Positions 1 to 9,218 of a stretch of 64,000 bases of DNA are shown piece by piece. Source of the DNA: Enterococcus rotai. GTDB lineage: Bacteria > Bacillota > Bacilli > Lactobacillales > Enterococcaceae. Every line of letters starts with the position of its first letter. The stretch's first letter is position 1. The position numbers were made by a program, and so were the translations under genes. A model generated the notes under the pieces. The model saw only the letters and a list, made by a program, of their open reading frames with translations, made no database searches and was not told the origin of the DNA. The stretch is from contig NZ_CP013655.1 of the NCBI RefSeq assembly GCF_001465345.1, forward strand, positions 868,001 through 932,000, written 5' to 3'.

Positions 1-1
1 G

Positions 2-43
2 GAGACGAAGCAGACCATTTTGATTAAGGAATTGGACTATTAG
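2..43 (+). CDS. possible 3' end of a gene entering from the left
   Basis: One plus-strand frame is open from base 2 to a TAG at 41-43, giving thirteen codons ending KELDY. It lies just before a strong bidirectional terminator, as the tail of a convergent gene would. Thirteen codons are too few to identify a product, and this may be chance. Confidence 0.25.
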   Translation, partial: ETKQTILIKELDY

Positions 44-64
44 AGTTATTTCATCAGACAAAAT

Positions 65-110
65 AAAAAGAGAGATTCGTCCTTTTTCAGGCGAAATCTC
101 TCTTTTTATT
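65..110. terminator. bidirectional intrinsic terminator
   Basis: An A/T-flanked hairpin (left arm 65-79, right arm 92-107) has a GAGAGATT core paired with AATCTCTC. It has a T run on both strands. It lies directly after the minus-strand permease and would also end any plus-strand gene entering from the left. Confidence 0.8.
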
Positions 111-2115
111 ATCTTTCGACTAACTGATAATACACTTTTGACGTACGCCAATAAATGACAAAATAGGCCAAAGAAAAAATCAGCACACATATAATCGTTG
201 TTACAATCAATAAGTAAGAATTGTTCAGTTCAAACAATGTCATTAATTTTCTTATGATCGGAAAAGCAAAACTTAAATGGATCACTGCAACAATGATCGG
301 TAAAAAGAATACTAGCAAAATTTGTTGCTGAATCGTTTTTTTCACTTCTTTATGACTTAGGCCAACTTTTTGCATGATGATAAACCGTTCTCGATCGTCA
401 CTACCTTCTGAAACTTGTTTGTAGTAAATGATCAAGGTTGTGGCCATTAAAAAGCTGATTCCAAAGATAATCCCTAAGAAGAAAAAGCCGCCATATAATA
501 ACCGCATTTCTTCCCGATCTTTATCGATCGAAGTTACTGTCAACGAACGCTCTAATTCTTCATTCCCGCTCACGGCTGCGATCGCTTGAAATCTTTCCTG
601 CAGCGCCTCTGCAATTTCCATTCTTTTAGTCATAGAGCCTGCTAATTTAAAGCTGACAATTGAAACAGGGGTTGGCGTAAACGGAAAGACTGATTCTTTG
701 AAGTTCTCAGCTATTCCTTCGAAAAATGTTGTACTCGCTACTTTATCAGGAATCACCAGAATCAAAGAGCCTAAAACTGCATCTTCTTCTTTCGGTGCAA
801 ATATAAACTGTTTAAGTGTATCTTTCACTTCAAATACTTGATTGCTAATAGTGATTCTTTTTTCCTTATACTCACCAGAAACAGGGTAAACATAAACCTC
901 ATTATTTGCTAAAGTCAGCTTTTCCCTTTCAATACGATTATACTCACTTAAAGATATGAAGCGAATTCCAACAATATTGCTATAATTTGAAAAGGCTTCT
1001 TTTAATTGGGTAAACGAATCGTCATTTTCTTTCAACGTGATCAGAGGACTTGAAAGCTTAGCATACTTGACTTCTTCAATTGCTGACCCTTGATTTTTTA
1101 CTACATCGTTTATCGTTTGTTTCGTTTCGTCCATTGGCAAAGCAACCTCTACAGAATTTTCAAATGGATTTCTACTTTGAATGATTTTTTCCTGTCCGAT
1201 ATACAAACAAACAGTGGATGAGATTGTTACTAATGCCATCGTACATAAAATGGAAATCGTTGCGAGTCCAGCCCCATTTTGTTTCATCCGAAAAATCATG
1301 CTGGAAATCGAGATGAAATTATTCGGTCGATAGTAGAATTGTTTATTTTTTTTCAACAGTTTCAACAGCGTGACGCTTCCTGCGATAAAAATACTATATG
1401 TCCCGATAATCACCAAAATGACGGCAATAAAAAATTGAGTCAAGGCCTTTACTGGTGAATCGATTGTTAATGAAATACCATACCCAGCACTTAGACAAAC
1501 AATTCCTATTAGAGTAAACAACCATTTTGACTTAGGTTCTTTTTCTCCCGAACTCGCTTGTCCCAATAGCTCGATTGGTTTCGTCTTCCTGACTTCCCAA
1601 GTATCATATAAAAATGTGCCCATAAAAATCCCTAAAAATAGTAATGAAACCTGTCCTAACGATGCTACAGAAAATTCATAGACAAAACCATCTCCAAAAC
1701 CTGTCAAACGCTTCAAAACGAGAAACATTAGTTTAGATAATACTGCACCTGAAAGTAATCCGACAGTTAACGTAATGAATAATGTCATCAGATTTTCAAT
1801 CAACATCATCACAGTTAAGTTTTTCTTATCCATCCCTAAAATATTGTATAGCCCTAGTTCCTTTTTACGTCGCTTCATCAAAAAGCTGTGGGTATAAAAC
1901 GTAAAAATAATGGTAAAAATCATAATGATCTTACCACCTAAACCAAACATCACTTTAAGTGAGGAAGCTCCTTTTAGCGTATCTAGACCTTGATTATTAC
2001 TCATGATCTGCATGACCATGTTCAAAATCACTGTAAAGATCGTTGCTAAACAAAAGGGAACATACACTGCGTGATTTTTCTTGATGTTACTGTAAGCCAA
2101 ACGTAGATATAACAT
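109..2115 (-). CDS. BceB-like FtsX-family ABC transporter permease
   Basis: This is a 668-residue membrane permease of the BceAB type. These transporters remove or release cell-wall-active peptide antibiotics from the envelope and pass the signal to a partner kinase. The N-terminus has several hydrophobic segments (about 18-40, 52-75, 100-180, 195-255 and 280-305). A large hydrophilic, probably extracellular, domain follows at about 310-530, and three more membrane segments lie at the C-terminus. That layout is characteristic of BceB rather than of ordinary FtsX proteins. Its ATPase lies 3 bp upstream and a BceRS-like two-component system lies upstream of that. The ligand cannot be told from sequence; bacitracin or lantibiotic-type peptides are the usual ones for the family. 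Confidence 0.88.
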   Translation of the reverse strand: MLYLRLAYSNIKKNHAVYVPFCLATIFTVILNMVMQIMSNNQGLDTLKGASSLKVMFGLGGKIIMIFTIIFTFYTHSFLMKRRKKELGLYNILGMDKKNLTVMMLIENLMTLFITLTVGLLSGAVLSKLMFLVLKRLTGFGDGFVYEFSVASLGQVSLLFLGIFMGTFLYDTWEVRKTKPIELLGQASSGEKEPKSKWLFTLIGIVCLSAGYGISLTIDSPVKALTQFFIAVILVIIGTYSIFIAGSVTLLKLLKKNKQFYYRPNNFISISSMIFRMKQNGAGLATISILCTMALVTISSTVCLYIGQEKIIQSRNPFENSVEVALPMDETKQTINDVVKNQGSAIEEVKYAKLSSPLITLKENDDSFTQLKEAFSNYSNIVGIRFISLSEYNRIEREKLTLANNEVYVYPVSGEYKEKRITISNQVFEVKDTLKQFIFAPKEEDAVLGSLILVIPDKVASTTFFEGIAENFKESVFPFTPTPVSIVSFKLAGSMTKRMEIAEALQERFQAIAAVSGNEELERSLTVTSIDKDREEMRLLYGGFFFLGIIFGISFLMATTLIIYYKQVSEGSDDRERFIIMQKVGLSHKEVKKTIQQQILLVFFLPIIVAVIHLSFAFPIIRKLMTLFELNNSYLLIVTTIICVLIFSLAYFVIYWRTSKVYYQLVER

Positions 2116-2118
2116 ACT

Positions 2119-2877
2119 TTAGACCCCTTTCGTCAACAAGGTCGTCATTGTTTTTGAAATATCACTCAACAATTCATCGTGTGTTTTTTGACCTTTATAC
2201 AGTTGATGAAAAACTTGTCCATCTTTAATGAATAAAATCCGATTCGCATGACTAGCTGCAATCGCACTATGAGTAACCATTATGATCGTTTGGTTTTGTT
2301 GGTTGACTTCTTGAAATAATTGCAGTAAATTTTCAGAACTTCTTGAATCTAAAGCCCCCGTCGGTTCATCCGCCAAAACTAATTGCGGTCTTGTGATGAG
2401 TGCTCGCGCAGCAGCTACTCGTTGTTTTTGTCCGCCTGAAATCTCATATGGATATTTTTCCAGCAATTGGTCGATCCCTAATGTTTTAGCTAATGGTATT
2501 ATTCGCTTAGTCATTTCAGCTATGTCGATTTTAGATAACACTAATGGTAAAAATATATTGTCTTTAACGGAAAAATTATCCAATAAATTAAAATCCTGGA
2601 ATACAAAACCCAAGTTCTCACGGCGAAATGCAGCTAATTTCCCTTCTGGTATCTCTGTAATATTTTTTCCATTTAGTAACACGGTTCCATTCGTCGGCAT
2701 ATCCAAGGTTGCTAAAATATTCAATAATGTACTTTTACCCGAACCAGATTCTCCCATAATTGCGATATATTCCCCTTCTTCCACTTGAAAAGAAACATCT
2801 TTTAAGGCTGTTACTTGATTTCCACTAAACCTTGTTTGGTAAATTTTTTGAATATGATTGACTTCTAACATCGCCAT
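2119..2877 (-). CDS. BceA-like ABC transporter ATP-binding protein
   Basis: This 252-residue ATPase belongs to the MacB/LolD/BceA group. It has a Walker A motif (GESGSGKST, about residue 42), a Q-loop (VFQDFNLLD), a signature (SGGQKQR), a Walker B (LVLADEPTGALD) and a switch His (VTHS). It is cotranscribed with the permease 3 bp downstream, and the two would form the BceAB-type transporter. A GGGAGCG ribosome site lies about 7 bases before the ATG at 2877. The upstream gap (2878-2997) carries a perfect inverted repeat that could serve the neighbouring response regulator. Confidence 0.92.
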   Translation of the reverse strand: MAMLEVNHIQKIYQTRFSGNQVTALKDVSFQVEEGEYIAIMGESGSGKSTLLNILATLDMPTNGTVLLNGKNITEIPEGKLAAFRRENLGFVFQDFNLLDNFSVKDNIFLPLVLSKIDIAEMTKRIIPLAKTLGIDQLLEKYPYEISGGQKQRVAAARALITRPQLVLADEPTGALDSRSSENLLQLFQEVNQQNQTIIMVTHSAIAASHANRILFIKDGQVFHQLYKGQKTHDELLSDISKTMTTLLTKGV

Positions 2878-2958
2878 TACATTCGCTCCCGTCTATAAAA
2901 ATCTATAAACTCACTATAAAGAAAAAAGCAGCCAAAGAACACTTACACTTCGCCTGCC

Positions 2959-2980
2959 ATCCTTACAATGAGGTAAGGAT
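2959..2980. promoter_or_regulatory. inverted repeat upstream of the BceAB-like operon
   Basis: ATCCTTAC (2959-2966) is repeated inverted as GTAAGGAT (2973-2980) across six bases. There is no T run after it on the minus strand, so it is not an obvious terminator. Its position between the kinase gene and the transporter genes would suit an operator for the BceR-like regulator, but this is inference. Confidence 0.35.
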
Positions 2981-2997
2981 CAAATATAAACTATCAA

Positions 2998-3990
2998 CTA
3001 TTCGAGTTCAAAAACGATTTGAGTGAGTTTTAGTTTGACCTTCGTGCCACTCCCTACTTCTGAGGTAAGATCGATTTGATGGCCTAATTTAGTCAAAATT
3101 TCTTTGCACATAAATAATCCTAAACCAGATGCTTTTTGATACGTTCTTCCATTAAAGCCTGTATAGCCGCGTTCAAATACTCTACTCGCATCTTCTGGCA
3201 AAATACCTATACCAGAATCTTCAATGACCAATTCAAGTTGGTTTATGCTATCCAGATACACCTTAATCCCTCCTTGATTTGTATATTTGATCGCATTAAA
3301 CATCACTTGTTCCAAGACAAACTGCAACCATTTTTTATCACTGATAATTTTTGTATTTGTCGGTATCAATGAAAACGAAAGATTTTTATGAATAAAAAAG
3401 ACCGCATATTTTTTTACAGTCTCTTTAATAAGCGGATCCAAATCGATTTCTTCAAAAACAAAATCAGTTTCTGTATGGTTCATTCGTAAATACTGCAGCA
3501 TCATGTTCAAATACTGATCCACTTTAAATAATTCTTGCTTCAAAATATCTTGGTCTAATTCATTTTCTTGCATTTTTAAATTTAATACAGCAATTGGCGT
3601 TTTGATTTGATGACTCCACATACTGTAATAATCCATCAATTGCTGATTAGCTGCCTCAAGGTTGCCAATTTCTGCTCGATACTCTTTTTCTAGCCCAGTC
3701 AGAAGTTGTTCATATTCTGTTTCCACTAAAGAACGACTATTCTTTTTCTGGGAAGGATATAATCTGGGTGCTTGAATCCCTTCTTGCAACTGTCGGTGTT
3801 TTCTGAAATATAAACTAAATTGAATACTCATTACGCCAACAATCAACAATCCTGAAAAAAGGATCGCGTCTGAATAAACAATAAACGGAATCTCATAGAG
3901 AAAAAAGGTCATAGCAAACAATCCGACGATTCCGACATAGGTTATGATCGCAAAACGCTTATCTAGTAAATAACGAAAAAATACCTTCAT
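2998..3990 (-). CDS. BceS-like intramembrane-sensing histidine kinase
   Basis: The protein has 330 residues. Two hydrophobic segments near the N-terminus (about 13-32 and 38-58) have almost no loop between them, the mark of intramembrane-sensing kinases that rely on their ABC transporter to detect the antibiotic. The phosphoacceptor His lies in WSHQIKTPIAVL (about 127). The ATPase domain has an N box (FNAIKYT), a G1 box (EDSGIGI) and a G2 box (GLGLFMC). Its response regulator starts 5 bp upstream in the same transcript, and the cognate BceAB-like genes follow. Confidence 0.9.
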   Translation of the reverse strand: MKVFFRYLLDKRFAIITYVGIVGLFAMTFFLYEIPFIVYSDAILFSGLLIVGVMSIQFSLYFRKHRQLQEGIQAPRLYPSQKKNSRSLVETEYEQLLTGLEKEYRAEIGNLEAANQQLMDYYSMWSHQIKTPIAVLNLKMQENELDQDILKQELFKVDQYLNMMLQYLRMNHTETDFVFEEIDLDPLIKETVKKYAVFFIHKNLSFSLIPTNTKIISDKKWLQFVLEQVMFNAIKYTNQGGIKVYLDSINQLELVIEDSGIGILPEDASRVFERGYTGFNGRTYQKASGLGLFMCKEILTKLGHQIDLTSEVGSGTKVKLKLTQIVFELE

Positions 3991-3995
3991 CCACC

Positions 3996-4673
3996 CTACA
4001 CTCCTTTTCCTAAACGATACCCCTTACCTTTTTCTGTATAGATTTGTTTATCTAGTCCAATCTCAGCTACTTTTTTTCGCAGGCGAGTCATATTGACTGA
4101 CAACGTATTTGCATCGATAAATTCTTCGCTTTCCCATAGTTTTTCCATGATTTTTTCTTTTGGAATCAATTTTTCTGGTTGTTGAAAAAGCATCCCTAAG
4201 ATCTTTGATTCATTGATAGTTAATGCCACAGCTTGTTCTTTCAAAACCACTTCAAATGCTTCTAAATCCAGCGTAAATCCTTGATAGTTTAACCTATGAT
4301 TCGTCGGTAACATTTCACTTCGGCGTAAGATCGCTTGAATTTTTGCAACTAGGATTTGTAAATCGAAGGGTTTGGCAATAAAATCATCTGCCCCCATATT
4401 CATCGCCATTAAAATATTCATATTATCATTCGCTGAGGACAAGAAAACAATCGGTACATCTGACTGTTTTCTTAGCTCACTACACCAATGAAACCCATTA
4501 TATAAAGGCAAAGAAATATCCATCAGAACTAAATCTGGTTGATACTGTAAAATAGCTTCTACTACATTTTGGAAATCAGTGGCTGCTTGAACATCAAAGG
4601 ACCATTTTTTCAGAAACGTAGCAACGGTTTGCGTAATTTGTCTATCATCTTCTACTATGTAAATTTTTTTCAT
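3996..4673 (-). CDS. BceR-like OmpR-family response regulator
   Basis: Start chosen at the ATG at 4673 because GGAGGA lies about 6 bases before it and the product then begins MKKIYIVEDD, the normal receiver start; the open frame continues 19 codons further upstream without support. The receiver domain has the acidic pair D9/D10, the phosphoacceptor Asp in LVLMDISLP (about 52) and the conserved Lys in AKPFD (about 103). A winged-helix DNA-binding domain follows, ending at a KGKGYRL wing. It is the first gene of the sensor operon and probably activates the downstream transporter genes. Confidence 0.9.
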   Translation of the reverse strand: MKKIYIVEDDRQITQTVATFLKKWSFDVQAATDFQNVVEAILQYQPDLVLMDISLPLYNGFHWCSELRKQSDVPIVFLSSANDNMNILMAMNMGADDFIAKPFDLQILVAKIQAILRRSEMLPTNHRLNYQGFTLDLEAFEVVLKEQAVALTINESKILGMLFQQPEKLIPKEKIMEKLWESEEFIDANTLSVNMTRLRKKVAEIGLDKQIYTEKGKGYRLGKGV

Positions 4674-4777
4674 TTTATCCTCCAGTTTTTCAGCTTTAAA
4701 CCTCTTCCTTTTATTGTGGGAATCAATCACCGATTTGTCAATTTATTTTTTCAATAAAAAATAAAGGTGTCAGACAA

Positions 4778-4834
4778 AATAATGAGCCCTCCTAAGTTAG
4801 TGTATGCTAACTTTAGGGGGCTCATCATTTTTCA
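4778..4834 (-). terminator. terminator of gshF
   Basis: A long hairpin (arms 4782-4800 and 4807-4825, GAGCC and AGTTAG cores) has a T-rich tail on the minus strand just after the gshF stop. The opposite strand also has a T run, so it may work both ways. Confidence 0.8.
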
Positions 4835-4836
4835 TA

Positions 4837-7107
4837 TTAGCTAAAGACTTCTGGATAAAGCATTTCGAGTACATCCATCGTTAAATGGCGTCCTTTACCT
4901 GAATGTGGATACGCATGCATATGCATTGCCGGATTAAAATTAGCTTCTATAATCCCATAGGTTCGGCTATTTTTAGTTCCTGTGATCGATTTGTCTGGAA
5001 CAATCAAATCGATTCCGCAAATTTTTGCGCCTAATGTTTTCACGGCGTCGACCGCAATCTGTTTGTAACTTTCGTCAAAATCATCTGTCACATCGATCGA
5101 ATCACCGCCTGTGCTGACGTTAGAATTTTCTCTTAGGTAAACGATTTGATCTTTTTCTGGAACTGAGGTCGTTAATAGGTTTTGCTCTTTTAACATCAAG
5201 CGTTCTACATCCCCTAATTGAATCAACTCTAATGGTGAACGATGATGGGTTCCTCTCAATGGATCAAGATTTTTTTCCGCCACCAATGCTTCAACGGAAC
5301 GAACTCCGTCGCCTACAACATTAGCAGGTACACGCAACATGATCGCTCGCACTTGGTCATCTAAAACAAAGAAACGATACTCTGTTCCCGGCAAGAACTC
5401 TTCGATCAAAACAGCAGAATCCTCTTTGAATGCTAACTTCAACGCTTCTGTAAAGTCAGCTAGAGATGCTCCTTCTTTAAAAATCGTGATCCCTAGACCA
5501 TAATTCGTTGTTTTGGGTTTAATCACAAAGGCTTTTTCTGAATATTTGATATAGGCTTGTTCAGCTCTCTCGATCGTATCAAACTCATCTCCAGCTGGCA
5601 CTGTGAAACCAGCTTCGGCTAAGACTTTTTTAGTCACCGTTTTATTCTCCATGATCAATGGTACAATGTAGCTATCTTTACTGGTCATATTCGCATTTTT
5701 AACATATTCGATATGATCTTTGTGTTTAAGTTTTAAAAATTGTTCCTGTTCATCTAATAGTTCAACTTCCACACCTTTTTGAATAATATCAAATAAAAAT
5801 AGTTGAGTGGATAGCTCCATATTTCTAAAACCGGCCAGTTGATAAGGACGTTCAAAAGCCATACCTTGGTATTCTTTCCCAAAAACAATCCCCAATTCAT
5901 GATTAGAATTACTTTCAATGATCGTCCACATTTTTCCAGCAATCGTTAAATCAGGCGTTCTTAGCTGTGCTCGATGAATCTCTAATGATTTCTTCGTTCT
6001 AAACAGTCCTAACGCTTCGATCATTTCATCCATTTCAGCAAAAATACGGTCACCTTCTGCCAAAAGTTTTACTTGAGCGAATGGATGCCCCAATGCCACT
6101 TGTTCATTCAAGAAATCCCCTGTAGCTACCCAATCATTCGGCGCTTCTTTTTCATCAGTCCATAATAAATACAGCATAAATAAGTGAATGAATTCGAGTG
6201 TTTCTTCGTCTACACCTAATGGAGCAAATGGATTTAAATCGAGATTCCTTAATTCGATATAGCGAATCCCTGTTTTCGGTAAATCAGCCATCTGTTTACC
6301 ACCACGTAATCTGACAGCAGAATAAAATTCTTTTTCTTCAGATAAAATGCCATTTTCAACCATTCGGTGAATATCGTTGATGTATTGTTGCAATGATTCA
6401 TACGATACTTTGACATCTTCATTATTTTTATAGCCAAACGAACTATTGCGTAAGCTTCTTACAGGCCCTTTTGGACGCTCTTCTCGTTCTGTAAAATAGC
6501 CTGCTTCACTAACTGGCGAAGCACCAAATAGGTACGTGATCAGCCAGCGGTAACGTAAATAATTACGTGAAACTTTCATATAAAGAATATTTTTAAATTC
6601 TTCGATCGTTTCGTATTCTGATTGCTCTGAAAAAAGCAGTTGAACTAATTCGATATCATATTCAAAATTAAAATGGATACCACTAACCATTTGCTTGCGT
6701 TTGCCGTATTCTCTTGCTAAATAACGACGATAAAGAATCCCTTCAAACTGATCCAGTTTGGCAATCTTTATATCTTCATCTTTTAGCGGTAATTTTGGCG
6801 GCATACTTAGCGGCCAAAGCATTTCATGTTTATTCATCGAACGTAATGCTACATCATGAATTGCAGCTAGATAACGCAACATTTCATGAATAGAATTTGC
6901 CACAGGTGTAATCAATTCCATCTGTGACTCACTAAAATCTGTTTGAATATATGGATGGTAGGAACGATTCCCTAACACTTCTGGATGATCCGTCGTTGCT
7001 AATTGACCATCAAACGTTGTGCGCTGGCTTTCTTTTTCTAAGCCAAATCGTGCGGCCATTACATATGGACGAACACTTTTTTGTTGTAACAACTCTTTAA
7101 ATTTCAT
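4837..7107 (-). CDS. gshF: bifunctional glutamate-cysteine ligase / glutathione synthetase (GshF)
   Basis: Start set at the ATG at 7107 (GAAAGGCGACAGT upstream), giving MKFKELLQQ and 756 residues, the usual GshF length. The N-terminal half is a gamma-glutamylcysteine ligase domain, with RFGLEKESQR near residue 20 and the FSESQMELITP substrate loop near 60. The C-terminal part (about 480-756) is an ATP-grasp domain carrying FVIKPKTTNYGLGI, LIEEFLPGTEYR and IEANFNPAMHMH. One enzyme therefore makes glutathione from Glu, Cys and Gly in the cytoplasm. It is a single-gene transcript with its own terminator. Confidence 0.96.
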   Translation of the reverse strand: MKFKELLQQKSVRPYVMAARFGLEKESQRTTFDGQLATTDHPEVLGNRSYHPYIQTDFSESQMELITPVANSIHEMLRYLAAIHDVALRSMNKHEMLWPLSMPPKLPLKDEDIKIAKLDQFEGILYRRYLAREYGKRKQMVSGIHFNFEYDIELVQLLFSEQSEYETIEEFKNILYMKVSRNYLRYRWLITYLFGASPVSEAGYFTEREERPKGPVRSLRNSSFGYKNNEDVKVSYESLQQYINDIHRMVENGILSEEKEFYSAVRLRGGKQMADLPKTGIRYIELRNLDLNPFAPLGVDEETLEFIHLFMLYLLWTDEKEAPNDWVATGDFLNEQVALGHPFAQVKLLAEGDRIFAEMDEMIEALGLFRTKKSLEIHRAQLRTPDLTIAGKMWTIIESNSNHELGIVFGKEYQGMAFERPYQLAGFRNMELSTQLFLFDIIQKGVEVELLDEQEQFLKLKHKDHIEYVKNANMTSKDSYIVPLIMENKTVTKKVLAEAGFTVPAGDEFDTIERAEQAYIKYSEKAFVIKPKTTNYGLGITIFKEGASLADFTEALKLAFKEDSAVLIEEFLPGTEYRFFVLDDQVRAIMLRVPANVVGDGVRSVEALVAEKNLDPLRGTHHRSPLELIQLGDVERLMLKEQNLLTTSVPEKDQIVYLRENSNVSTGGDSIDVTDDFDESYKQIAVDAVKTLGAKICGIDLIVPDKSITGTKNSRTYGIIEANFNPAMHMHAYPHSGKGRHLTMDVLEMLYPEVFS

Positions 7108-7332
7108 ACTGTCGCCTTTCTTCCCCGTTATTATTCCATTACTCACCATTATATAGAAAAAGGGCAGCAAAAAGAATATTTTAGCTTAAATTTTGTCAAA
7201 AAGGAACTAAACTTCCTTAATTGGGTAAAAATATCTCGACCTGTCCATACTCCATTATTCCCTCATATCCTTTTCAGCCATACAACTTCATTGTATACTA
7301 AAGAAAAATAAGTCAACTCAGAGGAGAACATT

Positions 7333-7830
7333 ATGCATCCTAATAAAGCCTTGATTGTTATCGATCTTCAAAATGGTCTAGAAACTGTTGGAACGGGCTT
7401 GTTCCGGCTAACTGACGTACTCTCTGGTGTAAACCAGCGTATTGCAGATTATCGAACTAATCACCTACCGATTGTATTTATTCAGCATGAGGATGCTGAA
7501 CTAGTAGCTGGCAGTCAGGATTGGCAATTATTTACGCAACTAGATGCTCAAACGGAAGACTTCTATGTTAGAAAAACACATGCCAACTCTTTTTACCAAA
7601 CAAATCTAAAAGAGCTGTTAGATTCCTTATCCGTCTCTGAACTTGAATTTTGTGGCGCCCAAACAGAATATTGCGTTGATACAACGATCCGTATGGCACA
7701 CGGTTTAGGATATACTTGTTTCATGAAACGAGGTCTAAGTACCACCTTGAATAACGATCTTTTAGGTGCACAAACCATTATCCAGCACCATGAACATTTA
7801 TGGGACAAACGTTTTTTAACCTTTATTTGA
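7333..7830 (+). CDS. isochorismatase-like cysteine hydrolase
   Basis: This 165-residue protein of the isochorismatase/nicotinamidase superfamily has the expected catalytic triad: Asp in LIVIDLQNG (D11), Lys in YVRKTHANSF and the nucleophilic Cys in AQTEYCVDTT. AGAGGAGAAC precedes the ATG. The substrate cannot be assigned; it lacks a clear metal-binding DxHxxH set typical of nicotinamidases. It appears to be a single-gene transcript, with a TATACT -10-like box at about 7294-7299 and a weak TTTTCA -35. Confidence 0.85.
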   Translation: MHPNKALIVIDLQNGLETVGTGLFRLTDVLSGVNQRIADYRTNHLPIVFIQHEDAELVAGSQDWQLFTQLDAQTEDFYVRKTHANSFYQTNLKELLDSLSVSELEFCGAQTEYCVDTTIRMAHGLGYTCFMKRGLSTTLNNDLLGAQTIIQHHEHLWDKRFLTFI

Positions 7831-8015
7831 TTAAATAGGTTCTGTTTTTCTATTCTCTATAATTTTACCATACTCAGCGAATAAAAAATTAAAAATATCT
7901 CATGATATCTGTTAGCCTTTCATGATAGTATGACTAAGGGATATTATTTTGTGCATTTATTTATCATTCAGTAATGACATCTCACCATTTTTAGAAACGG
8001 AGGAAGTAAATAGAA

Positions 8016-8894
8016 ATGAAATTTACAAAACAACAAATTCAAGATACGTTATATGTGACGATTGGTTCACTTATTTTAGCAATCTCAATCAATTCAGTAT
8101 TATTACCGAATAAAATCGTCGCAGGTGGTGCCAACGGAATTAGTGTTGTCATCAACTATCTTTTTGGTCTTAATCCAGCCATCGTTTTATATGCAATCAA
8201 TTTGCCATTATTAGTTCTTTGCTTTTTATTACTTGGAAAAGAGGTTGGGATCAAAACGATTTACGGTAGTTTGATTTACCCTTTCTTTGTCGGAATCACA
8301 ACTCATTTACCGGTATTGACTCATAATATCTTTCTGGCGACGATTTTTGGCGGTATTTTGACTGGTATCGGTTTAGGTTTAGAATTTCGTGGAAATGCCT
8401 CAACTGGGGGAACTGCAATCATTTCACAAATCGTTAATAAGTATTTTAAAATTTCATTAGGTGTTTCGATTTTGTTTGTTGATGGCATCGTGATTTTATC
8501 GGCACTATTTGTTTTTAATACAGATACCGTCCTATTTTCTCTGATTTGCTTATACCTTATTGGACGTGTGGTAGATATGGTACAAGTTGGTTTTGTTCGT
8601 TCGAAAAATGTGATGATCATCTCACCAAAATATGCGGAAATCAAAGAGAAAATTTTGGTCGATATGGACAAAGGATTGACAATGATCCCCATCGAAGGTG
8701 GGTACCAAAAAAATCCAAGTATGTTAATGATGACTGTCGTAAGCGAAAAAGATTTCTCTAGAATTAAAGAAAGTGTCTTAGCTATTGACGAAGAAGCCTT
8801 TGTGGTATCGATGAATGCCAGTGAAGTTTTTGGTCGCGGGTTTAGTTTAAAGAAAATAGCGGAAGATTACGGGATTGAATCGAATAATTTGTAA
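8016..8894 (+). CDS. YitT-family membrane protein
   Basis: This 292-residue protein has five to six hydrophobic segments in the first 190 residues, with the family's SLILAISINS and GGANGISVVINY motifs. A soluble C-terminal DUF2179-type domain starts at about 205 (MIISPKYAEI) and ends in MNASEVFGRGF. YitT proteins are widespread in Bacillota and have no settled transport substrate. ACGGAGGAAG precedes the ATG by about 9 bases. Confidence 0.9.
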   Translation: MKFTKQQIQDTLYVTIGSLILAISINSVLLPNKIVAGGANGISVVINYLFGLNPAIVLYAINLPLLVLCFLLLGKEVGIKTIYGSLIYPFFVGITTHLPVLTHNIFLATIFGGILTGIGLGLEFRGNASTGGTAIISQIVNKYFKISLGVSILFVDGIVILSALFVFNTDTVLFSLICLYLIGRVVDMVQVGFVRSKNVMIISPKYAEIKEKILVDMDKGLTMIPIEGGYQKNPSMLMMTVVSEKDFSRIKESVLAIDEEAFVVSMNASEVFGRGFSLKKIAEDYGIESNNL

Positions 8895-9218
8895 ATAGTT
8901 CAAACAGTATTAGGTGTAGAAATTATAATAACAGGTTAATGCTTAGATATTTGCCCACAAAACGGTAACGTTTTAACAACAATAAATTGACAAAGAACAA
9001 TACGAATATAAAACGTCATTTGAAGGAAACTAAAATTAACGTACTTAAAACGATTAGAATTAAAAAAATCGTTCCCAATTACAAAAAAATCGAGCCTATG
9101 ATATAACTCAAAGAGTTATATCATAGGCTCTTAGCAACTGAATAAGTGGTGGCAACAGAAACAACTCCTTCTTATTTATCGGAGTTAAACACTTCAGTTC
9201 CAACCTCTAGATCCTCAA
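8895..9218. other. intergenic region between convergent yitT-like gene and ftsY
   Basis: No credible gene is seen here. The stretch is AT-rich, with a small GTAAC-looped hairpin near 8958-8975 that could end the plus-strand gene, and one very strong terminator at 9092-9130. Confidence 0.6.
9085..9134 (-). terminator. terminator of the rnc-smc-HAD-ftsY operon
   Basis: A perfect 18-bp stem (9092-9109 with 9113-9130) has a three-base loop and is followed on the minus strand by a run of seven T. It lies about 85 bp after the ftsY stop. Confidence 0.92.

Noticed and set aside
2393-2788. 131-codon plus-strand frame opposite the BceA-like gene
   Set aside because: It is a shadow of a clear ATPase gene on the other strand. 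The same applies to long frames opposite smc, gmk, prkC and the secreted repeat protein.
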